Assembly: GCA_000690595.2 (NCBI GenBank)
Contig: JHUT02000002.1
Span: 334,878-398,877, forward strand
DNA from: Natrinema mahii
GTDB lineage: Archaea; Halobacteriota; Halobacteria; Halobacteriales; Natrialbaceae
Length of the DNA: 64,000 nucleotides
Direction: 5' to 3'
The position numbers and the translations under genes are program-made. Below, piece after piece: positions 17,505 through 26,338 of this stretch. The stretch's first letter is position 1; each line of letters begins with the position of its first letter. The notes below the pieces were generated by a model. That model searched no databases. It was given only the letters and a program-made list of their open reading frames with translations, and had not been told where the DNA came from.

Positions 17505-19343
17505 TTACGCGCCGTCCTCGAGGTCCGTCGCGACCGCGTCACTGACGCGATCCGCGAGTTCGTCACGACGCCGGTGGCTGTCCTCGGAATCGAACCCGAC
17601 CGAGAGGACCTGCGTGCCCGGCGTCTCGAGCGAGCGGCGATAGGCGGCCGAAAAGTCCGCGGGCGCGACGCGTTCGAATTCGAGGTCGTACAGGTCCTCG
17701 AGCGCGGCAAAGTCGAGGCCGTGGGGGGTCTTGAACTGCTCCGTGAACGGCGGTTCGAATTCCTCGATCGGCAGTTCGTGGAAGATACCGCCGCCGTCGT
17801 TGTCCAGCAAGACGATCGTGGCGTCGACGCCGCAGCGCTCGAGCGCGAGCAGGCCGTTCGAGTCGTGATAGAAGGCCAGATCGCCGGTGACCAGCACCAG
17901 CGGGTCGTCGGTCGTGCTGCCGGCACCGAGCGCCGTACTCGTGATCCCGTCGATCCCGCTGGCCCCGCGATTAGCGAGAACCGTCAGCTCGGCCGCCCGC
18001 GGCCGGGCGAACCGGTCGGCGTCCCGGATCGGCATGCTGTTCGAGACGAACACCGTGGCCGGATCCGGCGCGGTCGCGACCACGTCGGCGAGGATCGCTC
18101 CCTCGAAGGGGTCGGCCTCGAGTGCGTCCGCGGCGAGCGCCTCGTCGCGGACCGCCCAGTGGCGGCGTTCCGCCGACTCGACGCGCTCGCGCCAGTCGCG
18201 GTCGATCCCGGAACGCTCGTCCCGGTCGGAGAGCGCCTCGAGCAGCCCGTCGACGACGGCCGCGGGGTCGGCCGCCAGCAGATCGGTCGCGGTAAAGGTG
18301 GCCTCGCGCCACTCACCGGCGGGATCGACGAGGAACTGGCGGGCGTCGGCGTCGCGCAGCCAGTGGCGAAGCGGTTTCGAGGTGGGTGAAGCACCGATCC
18401 GGAGGACGACATCGGGCGGCGGCAGTTCCCCGACGTAGGCGTCGTAGCCGCCGTAGACCGTTCGCGTTTCGCCCGGGGCCGCGCCGATCTCGCGGTCGGC
18501 GCTCTCCCCGTCGACGTGCGGGCCGAACCGCAGCCCCGAGAGCGGGTCCGCCAGAAGCGGCGCGTCGAGTCGGTCCGCGAGTTCGGCGACGGCAGCGGGC
18601 TCGAGGTCGGGACGCGTCGTCGGATCGGCCGGCCCCGCCACGAGCAGCGGGCGGTCGGCGTCGGCGAGTGCCGCCGCCAGCCGGTCGCGGTCCGCGTCGT
18701 CCGGGAGCCGCCGGCCGCTCGCGGTTTCCACGAACGGGCCCGCCCGCCCCCGGCCGGCCGGCGTCTCGGCGAAGGCGTCGGGCACGTCGCCGGGTACCGC
18801 GATCGGCTCGAGGGGCTTGCGGAACGGGCAGTTGACGTGGACGGGGCCGGGCGGAACGCCGCTGGTCTCGGCGAGCGCACGGGCCGCGGTGGTCCGCAGA
18901 CTTCTCACTTTCCGCTCGTCGGCCTCCGGTTCGGGGAGTTCGGTATACCATCGGACCGCGTCGCCGTAGAGTTTGACCTGATCGACGGTCTGGTTCGCGC
19001 CGCTGTCGCGCAGTTCCGGGGGCCTGTCGGCCGTCAGCACGAGCAGCGGCACGTGGGCCCGGTCGGCCTCCATGACGGCGGGGTGGAAGTTCGCCGCGGC
19101 CGTGCCCGAGGTACAGACCAGCGCCGTCGGCTCGCCGGTGCGTCGCGCACGTCCGAGCGCGAAGAAGGCCGCCGAGCGCTCGTCTAAATGCGAGTAGACG
19201 TCGATCCCCTCGTGGTCGGCGAAGGCGACCGTCAGCGGCGTCGATCGGCTCCCGGGCGCGATACAGACGGCCTCGAGGCCGCTTTTCGCGAGTTCGTCGA
19301 CCAGTACGCGGCCCCACAGGGTCGCGCGGTTCGGTGCCGTCAT
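17505..19343 (-). CDS. menD: SEPHCHC synthase (2-succinyl-5-enolpyruvyl-6-hydroxy-3-cyclohexene-1-carboxylate synthase)
   Basis: Thiamine-diphosphate enzyme joining isochorismate and 2-oxoglutarate. The 612-aa protein begins with the MenD signature IAPGSRSTPLTVAFADH and the catalytic glutamate region SHLDERSAAFFALG; the ThDP/Mg-binding motif appears as TGDLAFYHDSNGLLAL followed by LLDNDGGGIFHELPI. It starts 4 nt after the menF stop, giving a menF-menD operon that carries out the first two committed steps. Confidence 0.95.
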   Translation of the reverse strand: MTAPNRATLWGRVLVDELAKSGLEAVCIAPGSRSTPLTVAFADHEGIDVYSHLDERSAAFFALGRARRTGEPTALVCTSGTAAANFHPAVMEADRAHVPLLVLTADRPPELRDSGANQTVDQVKLYGDAVRWYTELPEPEADERKVRSLRTTAARALAETSGVPPGPVHVNCPFRKPLEPIAVPGDVPDAFAETPAGRGRAGPFVETASGRRLPDDADRDRLAAALADADRPLLVAGPADPTTRPDLEPAAVAELADRLDAPLLADPLSGLRFGPHVDGESADREIGAAPGETRTVYGGYDAYVGELPPPDVVLRIGASPTSKPLRHWLRDADARQFLVDPAGEWREATFTATDLLAADPAAVVDGLLEALSDRDERSGIDRDWRERVESAERRHWAVRDEALAADALEADPFEGAILADVVATAPDPATVFVSNSMPIRDADRFARPRAAELTVLANRGASGIDGITSTALGAGSTTDDPLVLVTGDLAFYHDSNGLLALERCGVDATIVLLDNDGGGIFHELPIEEFEPPFTEQFKTPHGLDFAALEDLYDLEFERVAPADFSAAYRRSLETPGTQVLSVGFDSEDSHRRRDELADRVSDAVATDLEDGA

Positions 19344-19347
19344 CGGT

Positions 19348-20691
19348 CTATCTGAGTTCGTCGAGGACCGGTCGGAACTTCAACTGTACCTCGTCCCACT
19401 CCTCGTCGGGATCGCTGTCGGCGACGATCCCGCTGCCCGCGAAGAGGGTGACCTGGTCGTCGGTCGCGACGCCAGAGCGGAGTCCGACCGCGAACTCGCC
19501 GTCGCCGTCGGCGTCGAACCAGCCCACCGGGGCAGCGTACCAGCCCCGGTCGAACGCCTCCGTCTCGCGGATCGTCTCCCAGGCCGCGTCCGGCGGGACG
19601 CCGCCGACCGCGGGGGTCGGATGCAGCGCCTCGACGATCTCGAGGACGTGTCGATCCCCCGAGAGCGTCGCCTCGATCGGCGTCCGGAGGTGCTGGATCG
19701 TCGCCAGCCGGCGGATCGTCTGCTCGCTGATCGTGAGATCGCGCGCGAGCGGGGCGAGTTGCTCGCGGATCGCGTCGACGACCAGTCCGTGTTCGTGCTG
19801 GAACTTCTCGTTCCCGCGCATGCGCTCGACATGGTCCTCGTCCTCGGCCGGCGTCTCGCCGCGGGGCACCGAGCCGGCCAGCGCCTCGGTCTCGACGCGC
19901 CGGCCGCGTTTCGAGACCAGCCGCTCCGGCGGCGCACCGAAGAAGGTGCCGCCGGTACCGTGCCCGATCGAAAAGCGATAACAGTTCGGGTACTGTCGAT
20001 CCAATCGCTCGAGAGTCGCCGGGACGTCGATCGGCTCCTCGAGTTCGACCGACAGCGCCTGTGCGAGGACGACCTTCCGCAGCCTGCCGTCAGCGATCCG
20101 CTCGAGCGCGGTCTCGATCTGTGTCGTCCACTCGGCGGGCGAGGTCGTCCGCCGGGTCGCGGCGACCCCGGGCGTCGAGCCGCTCGGTCCCGTCCCCGGC
20201 GAGACCGTCAGGCGGTCGTGCCAGCGCTCGAGTCGGTCCTCGGCCGCACCGGCCCGGTCACCGACGGCCGTGAGCCAGGTGCCGTCGTCGGTCCGTGCGA
20301 GCTGCACGGCCGGGACGACGAACGACGCCGCCGGGAAGCCGGTCCAAGGCGGCGTCGGCTCGTGGCCGTCGTGGAAGGCGACGCCGCCCACGGCTCGCGG
20401 GCGGGCCGGCTCCGGCCCGTCGTGAACGAGCCCGGAAAACACGCGGTCCGCCCGTTCGCGGAGGCGATCGAAGCGGTCGGTTCCGTCGGCGGTGAACTCG
20501 GCGGCGACCCCTCGCCCGACCAGTTCCAGCCCGTCGGGCGTGGCCCACTGGACGCGGGCGGCGGCGCTGCCGTCGAGGATCGCGCTCGCGGCGACCCCCT
20601 CGAGTTCGCGGCTCCGGCTGACGAGATCGGCAGCGCCGTCGGCCCCGTTCGTCTCGCCCGCCAGTCGACTGTCGCCCGACGATCGGTCCAT
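19348..20691 (-). CDS. menF: Isochorismate synthase
   Basis: Converts chorismate to isochorismate. The C-terminal chorismate-binding domain is clear: RKVVLAQALSVELEEPID, then SFVIGH-like FSIGHGTGGTFFGAPPERLVS, EALAGSVPRGETPAEDE, the IQHLRTPIEATLSG block and GWYAAPVGWFDADGDGEFAVGLRS, ending with AGSGIVADSDPDEEWDEVQLK. Start could be GTG at 20700 or ATG at 20691; I use the ATG. A TATA-like CCAATAGTC on the minus strand lies about 30 nt upstream. It is followed immediately by menD. Confidence 0.93.
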   Translation of the reverse strand: MDRSSGDSRLAGETNGADGAADLVSRSRELEGVAASAILDGSAAARVQWATPDGLELVGRGVAAEFTADGTDRFDRLRERADRVFSGLVHDGPEPARPRAVGGVAFHDGHEPTPPWTGFPAASFVVPAVQLARTDDGTWLTAVGDRAGAAEDRLERWHDRLTVSPGTGPSGSTPGVAATRRTTSPAEWTTQIETALERIADGRLRKVVLAQALSVELEEPIDVPATLERLDRQYPNCYRFSIGHGTGGTFFGAPPERLVSKRGRRVETEALAGSVPRGETPAEDEDHVERMRGNEKFQHEHGLVVDAIREQLAPLARDLTISEQTIRRLATIQHLRTPIEATLSGDRHVLEIVEALHPTPAVGGVPPDAAWETIRETEAFDRGWYAAPVGWFDADGDGEFAVGLRSGVATDDQVTLFAGSGIVADSDPDEEWDEVQLKFRPVLDELR

Positions 20692-20742
20692 CGATCGCAC
20701 GTCAGGACCGGCCGGACTTCAGCCTGACTATTGGCGACTCGA

Positions 20743-21339
20743 TCAGCTGTATCGCTGTTCCTCCCACGGGTTCGCGGTCTGGGAGTAGCCGCGTCGCTCC
20801 CAGTAGCCCCGCTGGGGCTCGGTGAGGAACTCGATGCCGTCGACCCACTTGGCACCCTTGTAGGCGTACTTGTGGGGCGTGACGACCCGGAGCGGGCCGC
20901 CGTGGTCTTCCGGCAGGGCCTCGCCGTCGAACGCCCACGCGAACAGGACCTCCTCGCGCATGCAGTCCTCGAGTGGCAGATCCGTAGTGTAGCCGTCCAG
21001 CCCGGAGAACATGACGTGGACGGCTTCCGGGTCGACGCCGGCCCGCTCGGCGAGTTCGGGGAAGGAAACGCCGGTGAACGAACAGTCGAACTTGCTCCAG
21101 CCGGTCACGCAGTGGAAGTCCTGACGCTGCGTGACCGACGGCAGTTCCCGGAACTCCGCCCACGAGAACGTCAGTTCCTCCTCGACCGCGCCGGTGACGG
21201 TGAACTCCCACGTCTCCGGGTCCCAGTCGGGCGTCCCGCTCTTCGAGAGGACCGGAAACGCGGTCGTCTCGCGCTGTCCCGGCGGCAGTCGCTCCTCGCC
21301 GAACTCCTGGTAAAGATCCGTGACGTCGGTCGCGTCCAT
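20743..21339 (-). CDS. Sulfite-oxidase-like molybdopterin-dependent oxidoreductase
   Basis: A 198-aa protein consisting of only the Mo-cofactor-binding (SUOX/YedY-like) domain. Visible are WEFTVTGAVEEELTFSWAEFRELPSVTQRQDFHCVTGWSKF, where the Cys of FHCVTGW would ligate molybdenum, then FPELAERAGVDPEAVHVMFSGLDGYTTDLPLEDC and PHKYAYKGAKWVDGIEF. No Tat signal is seen when the ATG at 21339 is used, so a cytoplasmic location is likely. The frame stays open upstream to 21738 but that part looks non-coding. The physiological substrate is unknown. Confidence 0.88.
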   Translation of the reverse strand: MDATDVTDLYQEFGEERLPPGQRETTAFPVLSKSGTPDWDPETWEFTVTGAVEEELTFSWAEFRELPSVTQRQDFHCVTGWSKFDCSFTGVSFPELAERAGVDPEAVHVMFSGLDGYTTDLPLEDCMREEVLFAWAFDGEALPEDHGGPLRVVTPHKYAYKGAKWVDGIEFLTEPQRGYWERRGYSQTANPWEEQRYS

Positions 21340-21635
21340 GTCCGTCCGTACGGTCGAACGGACGTAGATGTGACGCCATCGATCGCCGCCCCCGCGGCGT
21401 GGCCCCGTCACGGCCGCGGCGGGTCGGCCGGCCACCGATCCGTCGTCGATCGGGGACTCGAGCCTCGATTCGAGACCGGTCCGGAGCCGACGGACTGTCG
21501 CCGAAAAAAGGCGATATTCACGGGACGGGATCGGGGCCGAAACTGATTGAAACGGTCGCATCGCGGCCACAACTCGGTAGTTTCCGTCGAAACCCTCGCC
21601 ATCCCTTAGTACGGTCTCGCCGAGGGTACGATCGC
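21340..21635. other. Intergenic region with two outward promoters
   Basis: No convincing gene. An inverted repeat CGTCCGT...ACGGACG sits just upstream of the oxidoreductase ATG. CCTTAGTAC at about 21605-21613 is a likely TATA element 27 nt before the small membrane protein at 21636. Confidence 0.4.
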
Positions 21636-21935
21636 ATGGCGAGTAGACAACAGTTAACGGAACGAGAACTGACAGACACCGAACCGGAAGAGATGGGCGA
21701 GCAGGCGATGGGGCCGGCGTTCGTCGCGTCGGCCGCATCGGTCGGGCTCTCGCTGTATTACTTCTTCATCCGCGGGGAACGCGAACTCGGGGCGTTCGTC
21801 GGCCTCTGGCCCCCGACGATCCTCGCGTTCGCGAGCTACTTCAACCAGCGCAAGATGCGCCAGCAGTTGGAGACGCTGACCCAACCCGGGACGACCCTGA
21901 AGAACGCGTTCGACTCGATGATGGGCAATCGCTGA
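21636..21935 (+). CDS. Small two-helix membrane protein, unknown function
   Basis: A 99-aa protein. After a charged N-terminus (ASRQQLTERELTDTEPEEMGEQAMG) come two closely spaced hydrophobic segments (PAFVASAASVGLSLYYFFI and AFVGLWPPTILAFASYF), then an amphipathic basic C-terminus (NQRKMRQQLETLTQPGTTLKNAFDSMMGNR). No recognised domain. The ATG at 21636 is 27 nt after a TATA-like CCTTAGTAC, which fits a leaderless transcript and supports this start over longer upstream frames. Confidence 0.7.
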   Translation: MASRQQLTERELTDTEPEEMGEQAMGPAFVASAASVGLSLYYFFIRGERELGAFVGLWPPTILAFASYFNQRKMRQQLETLTQPGTTLKNAFDSMMGNR

Positions 21936-22118
21936 GCCGATCGTCTCGACCCCCACTGCGGCGGTGCCATCCCACTGCCGTCGACTTGCCGATCCGCGCG
22001 CCCTCGGTTTTCGATTCGGCCCGACGAGCGGTCTCGTTTCGGCTGCGTGACCAGTCGCTTTCGCCCGGTGTGTAGTCCCCGTCAAACCTAAATACCCCCT
22101 CGCCGAAAGCCGAATCAG

Positions 22119-22349
22119 ATGCCGAAAGTAGAGATCACCATACCGGAACACCTCGAGATGCAGATCGCCCAGATGGTCGAGCGCGGCGAGTTCGTCAACC
22201 GCGAGGAGGCGATCGAGGACCTCCTATCGACGGGCATCAAGGCGTACAAGACCAGCGGCCCATCGGACGAAGAGGAGGGAGCTGGAACCGGCGGTACCGG
22301 CTTCGAAGACGACGGCATGATGGGCCACGACGACGAGTACGTCTTCTAA
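22119..22349 (+). CDS. Ribbon-helix-helix (CopG-like) protein
   Basis: A 76-aa protein. Residues 1-45 form a ribbon-helix-helix: a short strand (PKVEITIPEH), helix A (LEMQIAQMVERG), the turn EFVNREEA and helix B (IEDLLSTGIKAYK). The remaining tail is acidic and glycine-rich and probably unstructured. Such proteins bind DNA as dimers; target unknown. CCTAAATACCCCC at 22086-22098 is a good TATA element for a leaderless start at 22119. It converges with the next gene, the stops being 1 nt apart. Confidence 0.8.
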   Translation: MPKVEITIPEHLEMQIAQMVERGEFVNREEAIEDLLSTGIKAYKTSGPSDEEEGAGTGGTGFEDDGMMGHDDEYVF

Positions 22350-22350
22350 C

Positions 22351-22539
22351 CTAGATACCGAACGCGAGCAGCGGGATTCCGAACGCGATCGCGACGCCGA
22401 CCAGCGCGACGAGCGCACCGGTCAGCGCCGCTCCCGCCGAAAAGTCGCTCATCGGTGCGGTCGTCCGGTCGGTCGCGAGGTCGTGACCGACGTCGGCTCC
22501 CGTGTCGCCTTCCGTCTCGGTGTCGCTGTCGTCCGTCAT
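22351..22539 (-). CDS. Small single-pass membrane protein
   Basis: A 62-aa protein with an acidic N-terminal half (TDDSDTETEGDTGADVGHDLATDRTTAPMSDFSAG) and one long hydrophobic C-terminal helix (AALTGALVALVGVAIAFGIPLLAFGI). The TTAPM-F segment before the helix resembles a widespread haloarchaeal small-protein family (I associate it with DUF7550), but its job is not known. Start ATG at 22539 chosen because the longer frame upstream is not protein-like. Confidence 0.6.
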   Translation of the reverse strand: MTDDSDTETEGDTGADVGHDLATDRTTAPMSDFSAGAALTGALVALVGVAIAFGIPLLAFGI

Positions 22540-22682
22540 ACCCGCGTGTTCTCGGCTCGACCGCTTAAGGTCACCGACACGGGTCTCGAGCGGCCGCGCC
22601 GCCGACGGCTCGCCGTCGAACGGAATTCGCCCGATCCAGACCCCTTTACTATCCCGGGCGCGAACGATCCGGTAACGACCAC

Positions 22683-23498
22683 ATGACACTGACAAAACGC
22701 GTCATCCCGTGTATCGACGTGGATCTCGACGAGGACGGGAACCCGGCGGTCTACACCGGCGTCAACTTCGAGGACCTGCAATACACCGGCGACCCGGTCG
22801 AGATGGCCCGCGCGTACAACCGCGCGGGGGCGGACGAGTTCGTCTTCCTCGACATCACCGCCTCCGCCGAAGGCCGCGAGACGATGCTCGAGGTCGTCGA
22901 ACGCGTCGCCGACGAGGTTTTCATCCCGCTCACCGTCGGCGGGGGGATCCGCACCACCGACGACATCAAGGAGACGCTGCGGGCCGGTGCGGACAAGGTC
23001 TCGATCACCACTGGCGCGCTCGAGCGGCCCGAACTCATCAACGAGGGCGCGCGGGCCTTCGGCAACCAGTGTATCGTCATCAGCGTCGACGCCAGACGGC
23101 GCTTCGACGAGCAGGGGGAACACTACGTCGAGGTAGACGGCGAGTCCTGCTGGTTCGAGTGCACGAAAAAGGGCGGCCGCGAGGGGACCGGGATCGACGT
23201 CCTCGAGTGGGCCGCCGAGGCCGAGGCCCGCGGCGCGGGCGAACTCTTCGTCAACTCCATCGACAAGGACGGTACCAAGGACGGCTACGACCTCCCGCTG
23301 ACGGAGGCGGTCTGTGACGCGGTCGATACGCCCGTGATCGCGTCCTCGGGCTGTGGCGGCCCCGAGGACATGTACGACGTCTTCACCGAGGCCGGTGCCG
23401 ACGCCGGGCTCGCGGCCTCGATCTTCCACTTCGACGAGTACTCCATCGAGGAGACGAAGGCCTACCTCGACGAACGCGGCGTTCCCGTTCGTCTTTGA
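22683..23498 (+). CDS. hisF: Imidazole glycerol phosphate synthase cyclase subunit
   Basis: Converts PRFAR plus ammonia (from HisH) to imidazole glycerol phosphate and AICAR, linking histidine and purine synthesis. The 271-aa beta/alpha barrel shows VIPCIDVDLDEDG with catalytic Asp12, VPLTVGGGIR-like IPLTVGGGIRTTDD, the second catalytic Asp136 in CIVISVDARRR, and phosphate sites VIASSGCGGPEDM and GLAASIFHF. TTTACTATCC near 22646-22655 looks like its TATA element. No other his gene is adjacent, as usual in haloarchaea. It marks the left border of an AT-rich island. Confidence 0.97.
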   Translation: MTLTKRVIPCIDVDLDEDGNPAVYTGVNFEDLQYTGDPVEMARAYNRAGADEFVFLDITASAEGRETMLEVVERVADEVFIPLTVGGGIRTTDDIKETLRAGADKVSITTGALERPELINEGARAFGNQCIVISVDARRRFDEQGEHYVEVDGESCWFECTKKGGREGTGIDVLEWAAEAEARGAGELFVNSIDKDGTKDGYDLPLTEAVCDAVDTPVIASSGCGGPEDMYDVFTEAGADAGLAASIFHFDEYSIEETKAYLDERGVPVRL

Positions 23499-23708
23499 TT
23501 TTACTTTCGATGGAATCGCTGGTGACCGTCCTTACTGAGATGGAAGAATCTTTGATATACTCAGACGCTTTCAGAGAATTTTCACCCAGACCAGAATAGT
23601 ACTATTTAATTATATTCTTGATTGATAGACTTTATGTATTCCTAAAGAGATTATCTTGCTGTATTTATTAGATATATATTATTTGAGCCCTAATCATAGG
23701 GTAGAAAC

Positions 23709-24749
23709 ATGAGTGAAAAAGACAATAATAGGTCAGATAGAAAAGCATGCAATCGGCGTCAGGCACTGACTGCTATTGGTAGCGGTGCTATCACTGTTCC
23801 TAGTCTGGCAGTTGCTAATGTAACCGCAGACAGTGATTGGAACTGTAATTCAGATTGTCCACAGGAAAAAATCACTTCAGAGAAGTTGAATATCCCAGAT
23901 CCTGCAGGTGAAGAGCGTGAAGGTTCAGTAGCTATTCATTGGAAATCGTCCGGCTTCAGTTCAGAAGTTGGCGATTGGATCCATGTCTTTTCAGTTTCGG
24001 GAGGCGCTAGCTCAACTTCAGATATTACTGGTGGACACATCTATGGGCAGCACTATAAGCTTGAAACCTCAGACGGTGACTTAAAGCCATCTACCCAATC
24101 TGAAAGGCATGGGCAATACCCATGTGACGATGAGGATGAAGCCATTCCTGGTTGGGCACAGCCACTCATGGAGGCTTCTATCGGAACAATCAATGTAGGT
24201 GCATCTTGGTTCCTGGCAGTTGACGAATTTCTCCGGGAGAGCCTCGGCCATCGGCCGGATGGTTTTGAGATTTTTGCAGGTGGCTTCGAATATGGAGACA
24301 TGGCCACTAGTCTATTCTCCCCAAGGGCTTGGGGGCAATGCGGATTTTTCCACCGGTTTGAGCTTGAAGGAAGCATGAGTTCACACGTAGACTTCACATT
24401 GGGTTTTTGTCATCACGACAGTTCTGCTGCAACCAACTGGACCGATCTGGAAGGCACATTAGATTTCTTTGGTGATGATGCACCGGGTATATTAACACAA
24501 ACTGTATCTAGCCCGCATCCCGAAGAAATGCCTAGCGAAATGTGGAAAGAGTACGGTATTAAAAACGTTTCCGACACACAAATTAGGACTCAAGCAGCAG
24601 GCAGCAAAGCAACACCGATTGATTATATCGCTACCAAGTCCCCGCTTTCAATAAAAAATGTTGAAATAACAGAAAGAAAAGAAGAGGAAATGGATGAACC
24701 ATATAGTGATCGTTATCGAACTAACCTCGAAAAACCTGCCCCGTACTAA
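23709..24749 (+). CDS. Secreted protein of unknown function in the AT-rich island
   Basis: A 346-aa protein with a probable twin-arginine signal: basic N-terminus with NRRQALTAIGSGAITVPSLAVANVTA, the RR at residues 17-18 and a hydrophobic core with a possible AVA cleavage. The mature part is unusual for a halophile, being less acidic and rich in Ser, Gly, His and Trp, and has scattered cysteines (NCNSDCPQ, YPCDD, QCGF, GFCHH) that could form disulfides or bind metal. I recognise no domain. TATTTATTAGATATATATT before it may be its promoter. Base composition points to recent transfer. A toxin, halocin-like factor or phage/defence-related surface protein are all possible but unproven. Confidence 0.7.
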   Translation: MSEKDNNRSDRKACNRRQALTAIGSGAITVPSLAVANVTADSDWNCNSDCPQEKITSEKLNIPDPAGEEREGSVAIHWKSSGFSSEVGDWIHVFSVSGGASSTSDITGGHIYGQHYKLETSDGDLKPSTQSERHGQYPCDDEDEAIPGWAQPLMEASIGTINVGASWFLAVDEFLRESLGHRPDGFEIFAGGFEYGDMATSLFSPRAWGQCGFFHRFELEGSMSSHVDFTLGFCHHDSSAATNWTDLEGTLDFFGDDAPGILTQTVSSPHPEEMPSEMWKEYGIKNVSDTQIRTQAAGSKATPIDYIATKSPLSIKNVEITERKEEEMDEPYSDRYRTNLEKPAPY

Positions 24750-24808
24750 ATAGTAGAGTTCATACCTATATTTATACTAATTTCGTGATCGGAGATATAG
24801 AGTGAAAT

Positions 24809-25246
24809 ATGTCAAGAAATCACGTTTCTCGTCGATTGTATTTAGCAACTGGAGTTAGTATCGTACTAGGTGGTTGTTTAAATGATAATAATGATGATAT
24901 TCCTGGACTCTCCAATATATATATACGGAATGAACGAGAGACCGAAATAGAGTTGTCTACTACAGTATTGAAAGATGACAGTGTAGTTTATGATGGGAAA
25001 ATAATTTTAGAAGGGGTAAAAGATAATTCTTGGGATGAGGCTACTTTGGAAAAGCCATGGTTAGGTGAATCCGTCCCATATGAGGTGGTTGTTGATAGCC
25101 CAAAGATAGATAAATCTAATTATAGAACAGAAGATTTTTTAGAGATAGAGGGAGATAATAATGAGATATCGTGTTTCGGACTCACAATAGTTATAGAAGA
25201 AAGTGTTGTTGATTTCCGGCCATCGCCAAGAAAAAGATGTCCTTAG
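24809..25246 (+). CDS. Small secreted lipoprotein, unknown function
   Basis: A 145-aa protein with a twin-arginine lipoprotein signal: SRNHVSRRLYLATGVSIVLGGC, the lipobox cysteine being Cys23. The mature domain reads as a run of beta strands (SNIYIRNERETEIELSTTVLK, VVYDGKIILEG, YEVVVDSP, GLTIVIEESVVDF), suggestive of a small immunoglobulin-like or similar beta sandwich. It follows the larger secreted protein by about 60 nt and shares its low GC content, so the two were probably acquired together and may be cotranscribed; one might protect against or anchor the other. Confidence 0.7.
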   Translation: MSRNHVSRRLYLATGVSIVLGGCLNDNNDDIPGLSNIYIRNERETEIELSTTVLKDDSVVYDGKIILEGVKDNSWDEATLEKPWLGESVPYEVVVDSPKIDKSNYRTEDFLEIEGDNNEISCFGLTIVIEESVVDFRPSPRKRCP

Positions 25247-25373
25247 ATTTATAGTTAGATGATCCTAGACGTTTTATAATTTTTACTTATAGGAATAACT
25301 AATGGTAGTGAATTTTTAATGGTTCGAGCAGATATTCAGTACGCTTATTCCGTCCCGATCCTCCGTTCCGATA

Positions 25374-26246
25374 GTGAAATGGCGATGTACGCGGTGTGGC
25401 AAACCGCACGCGTCGAACGACCCGCCCTGTGACGACTGTGGCCACAACGCCTTCGAGAAGGCGGTCGTCCGGGTCGACGATACCGATGACGACCGCAGCG
25501 GCGGCGACCGCGGCGGCAGCGAGCCGATCCCGTCGGGGACCGTCGAGACCGGCCCGGACTACGTCTGGGCCTGCACGAACTGCGGCCGGGAACACGTCCG
25601 GAACACCCCGCCGTGTTCGCGCTGTGGCAACCCCGACCTCGAGCGGGTCGAGCAGACCTACGAGGACGTCGAGCGGGACCTCGAGACGCCGAGCTGGCTC
25701 GAGGTCGCCAAGCCCTATCTGCCGGTCTTTGCCGTCATCGGAATCGTCGTCGCGCTGTTCGCGACGGGGATCGTCTCGCCGTCGATCCTGCCCGGGATCG
25801 GCCCGCCCTCGCCGCCCGACGCGCCGGGCCAGGCCGACGAAGCGGCCGGGCTCGACCTCGAGGCGACCGCGGCCGCGGTCCACGACCGGCTCGAGGCCGA
25901 GCGCACCGGCTCCGACACGCGGCAGTACGACGACGGGCTCGTCGCCCACGCGGAGTACTACAACCGGATGCTTGTGGCGGTCGAGTTCGACGACGCGGAT
26001 CCCGACGCGCCCGACGCGGATGCCTTCGACCACGGCTGTGGCGACGCGCAGGTCGTCACGGCGCAACTGACGAGCAGTAATCTGTCCGCCGTCGAGTACG
26101 GCGACGAGCGAGCGTTCGGGGACGCGATCGCCGAGGCGCTGCTCGCGGAGTACGGCGAGGACATGCGACGCGGGTTCGACGCCGAGGGCATCGACATCCA
26201 CGTGGCACCGAACGACGATGTCTACGTCTTCTACTCGGCGTGCTGA
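25374..26246 (+). CDS. Membrane-anchored protein with two zinc ribbons
   Basis: A 290-aa protein. Two CxxC-x(n)-CxxC zinc ribbons occupy the cytoplasmic N-terminus: CTRCGKPHASNDPPCDDCG (about residues 5-23) and CTNCGREHVRNTPPCSRCG (about 66-84). A single membrane helix (YLPVFAVIGIVVALFATGIV) follows, then an extracellular acidic domain of about 140 residues with AEYYNRMLVAVEF and a DHGCGDAQVVTAQLTSSN segment. The start is a GTG at 25374, at the right edge of the AT-rich island. No family name is known to me; the ribbons might bind nucleic acid or a partner at the membrane. Confidence 0.75.
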   Translation: MKWRCTRCGKPHASNDPPCDDCGHNAFEKAVVRVDDTDDDRSGGDRGGSEPIPSGTVETGPDYVWACTNCGREHVRNTPPCSRCGNPDLERVEQTYEDVERDLETPSWLEVAKPYLPVFAVIGIVVALFATGIVSPSILPGIGPPSPPDAPGQADEAAGLDLEATAAAVHDRLEAERTGSDTRQYDDGLVAHAEYYNRMLVAVEFDDADPDAPDADAFDHGCGDAQVVTAQLTSSNLSAVEYGDERAFGDAIAEALLAEYGEDMRRGFDAEGIDIHVAPNDDVYVFYSAC

Positions 26247-26338
26247 GCGGCCGGTAGAGCCGTGACGGTCGGATCCGAAGAAGAGGGGTTCGGCGACGAA
26301 AACGATGTCGAGAGCCCTGCGAACGCCGGTTGCTGACC

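Larger units (their letters stand above)
23499..25330. other. AT-rich island between hisF and a zinc-ribbon gene
   Basis: From just behind hisF to about 25330 the sequence becomes AT-rich, with long A/T runs, and uses codons such as TTA, AGA and ATA that neighbouring genes avoid. It holds two secreted-protein genes and otherwise only AT-rich spacer. No integrase, tRNA fragment or clear terminal repeat was found at the borders. Confidence 0.75.

Noticed and set aside
23499-25330. Possibility that the AT-rich island is a transposon
   Set aside because: No transposase and no terminal inverted or direct repeats recognised.
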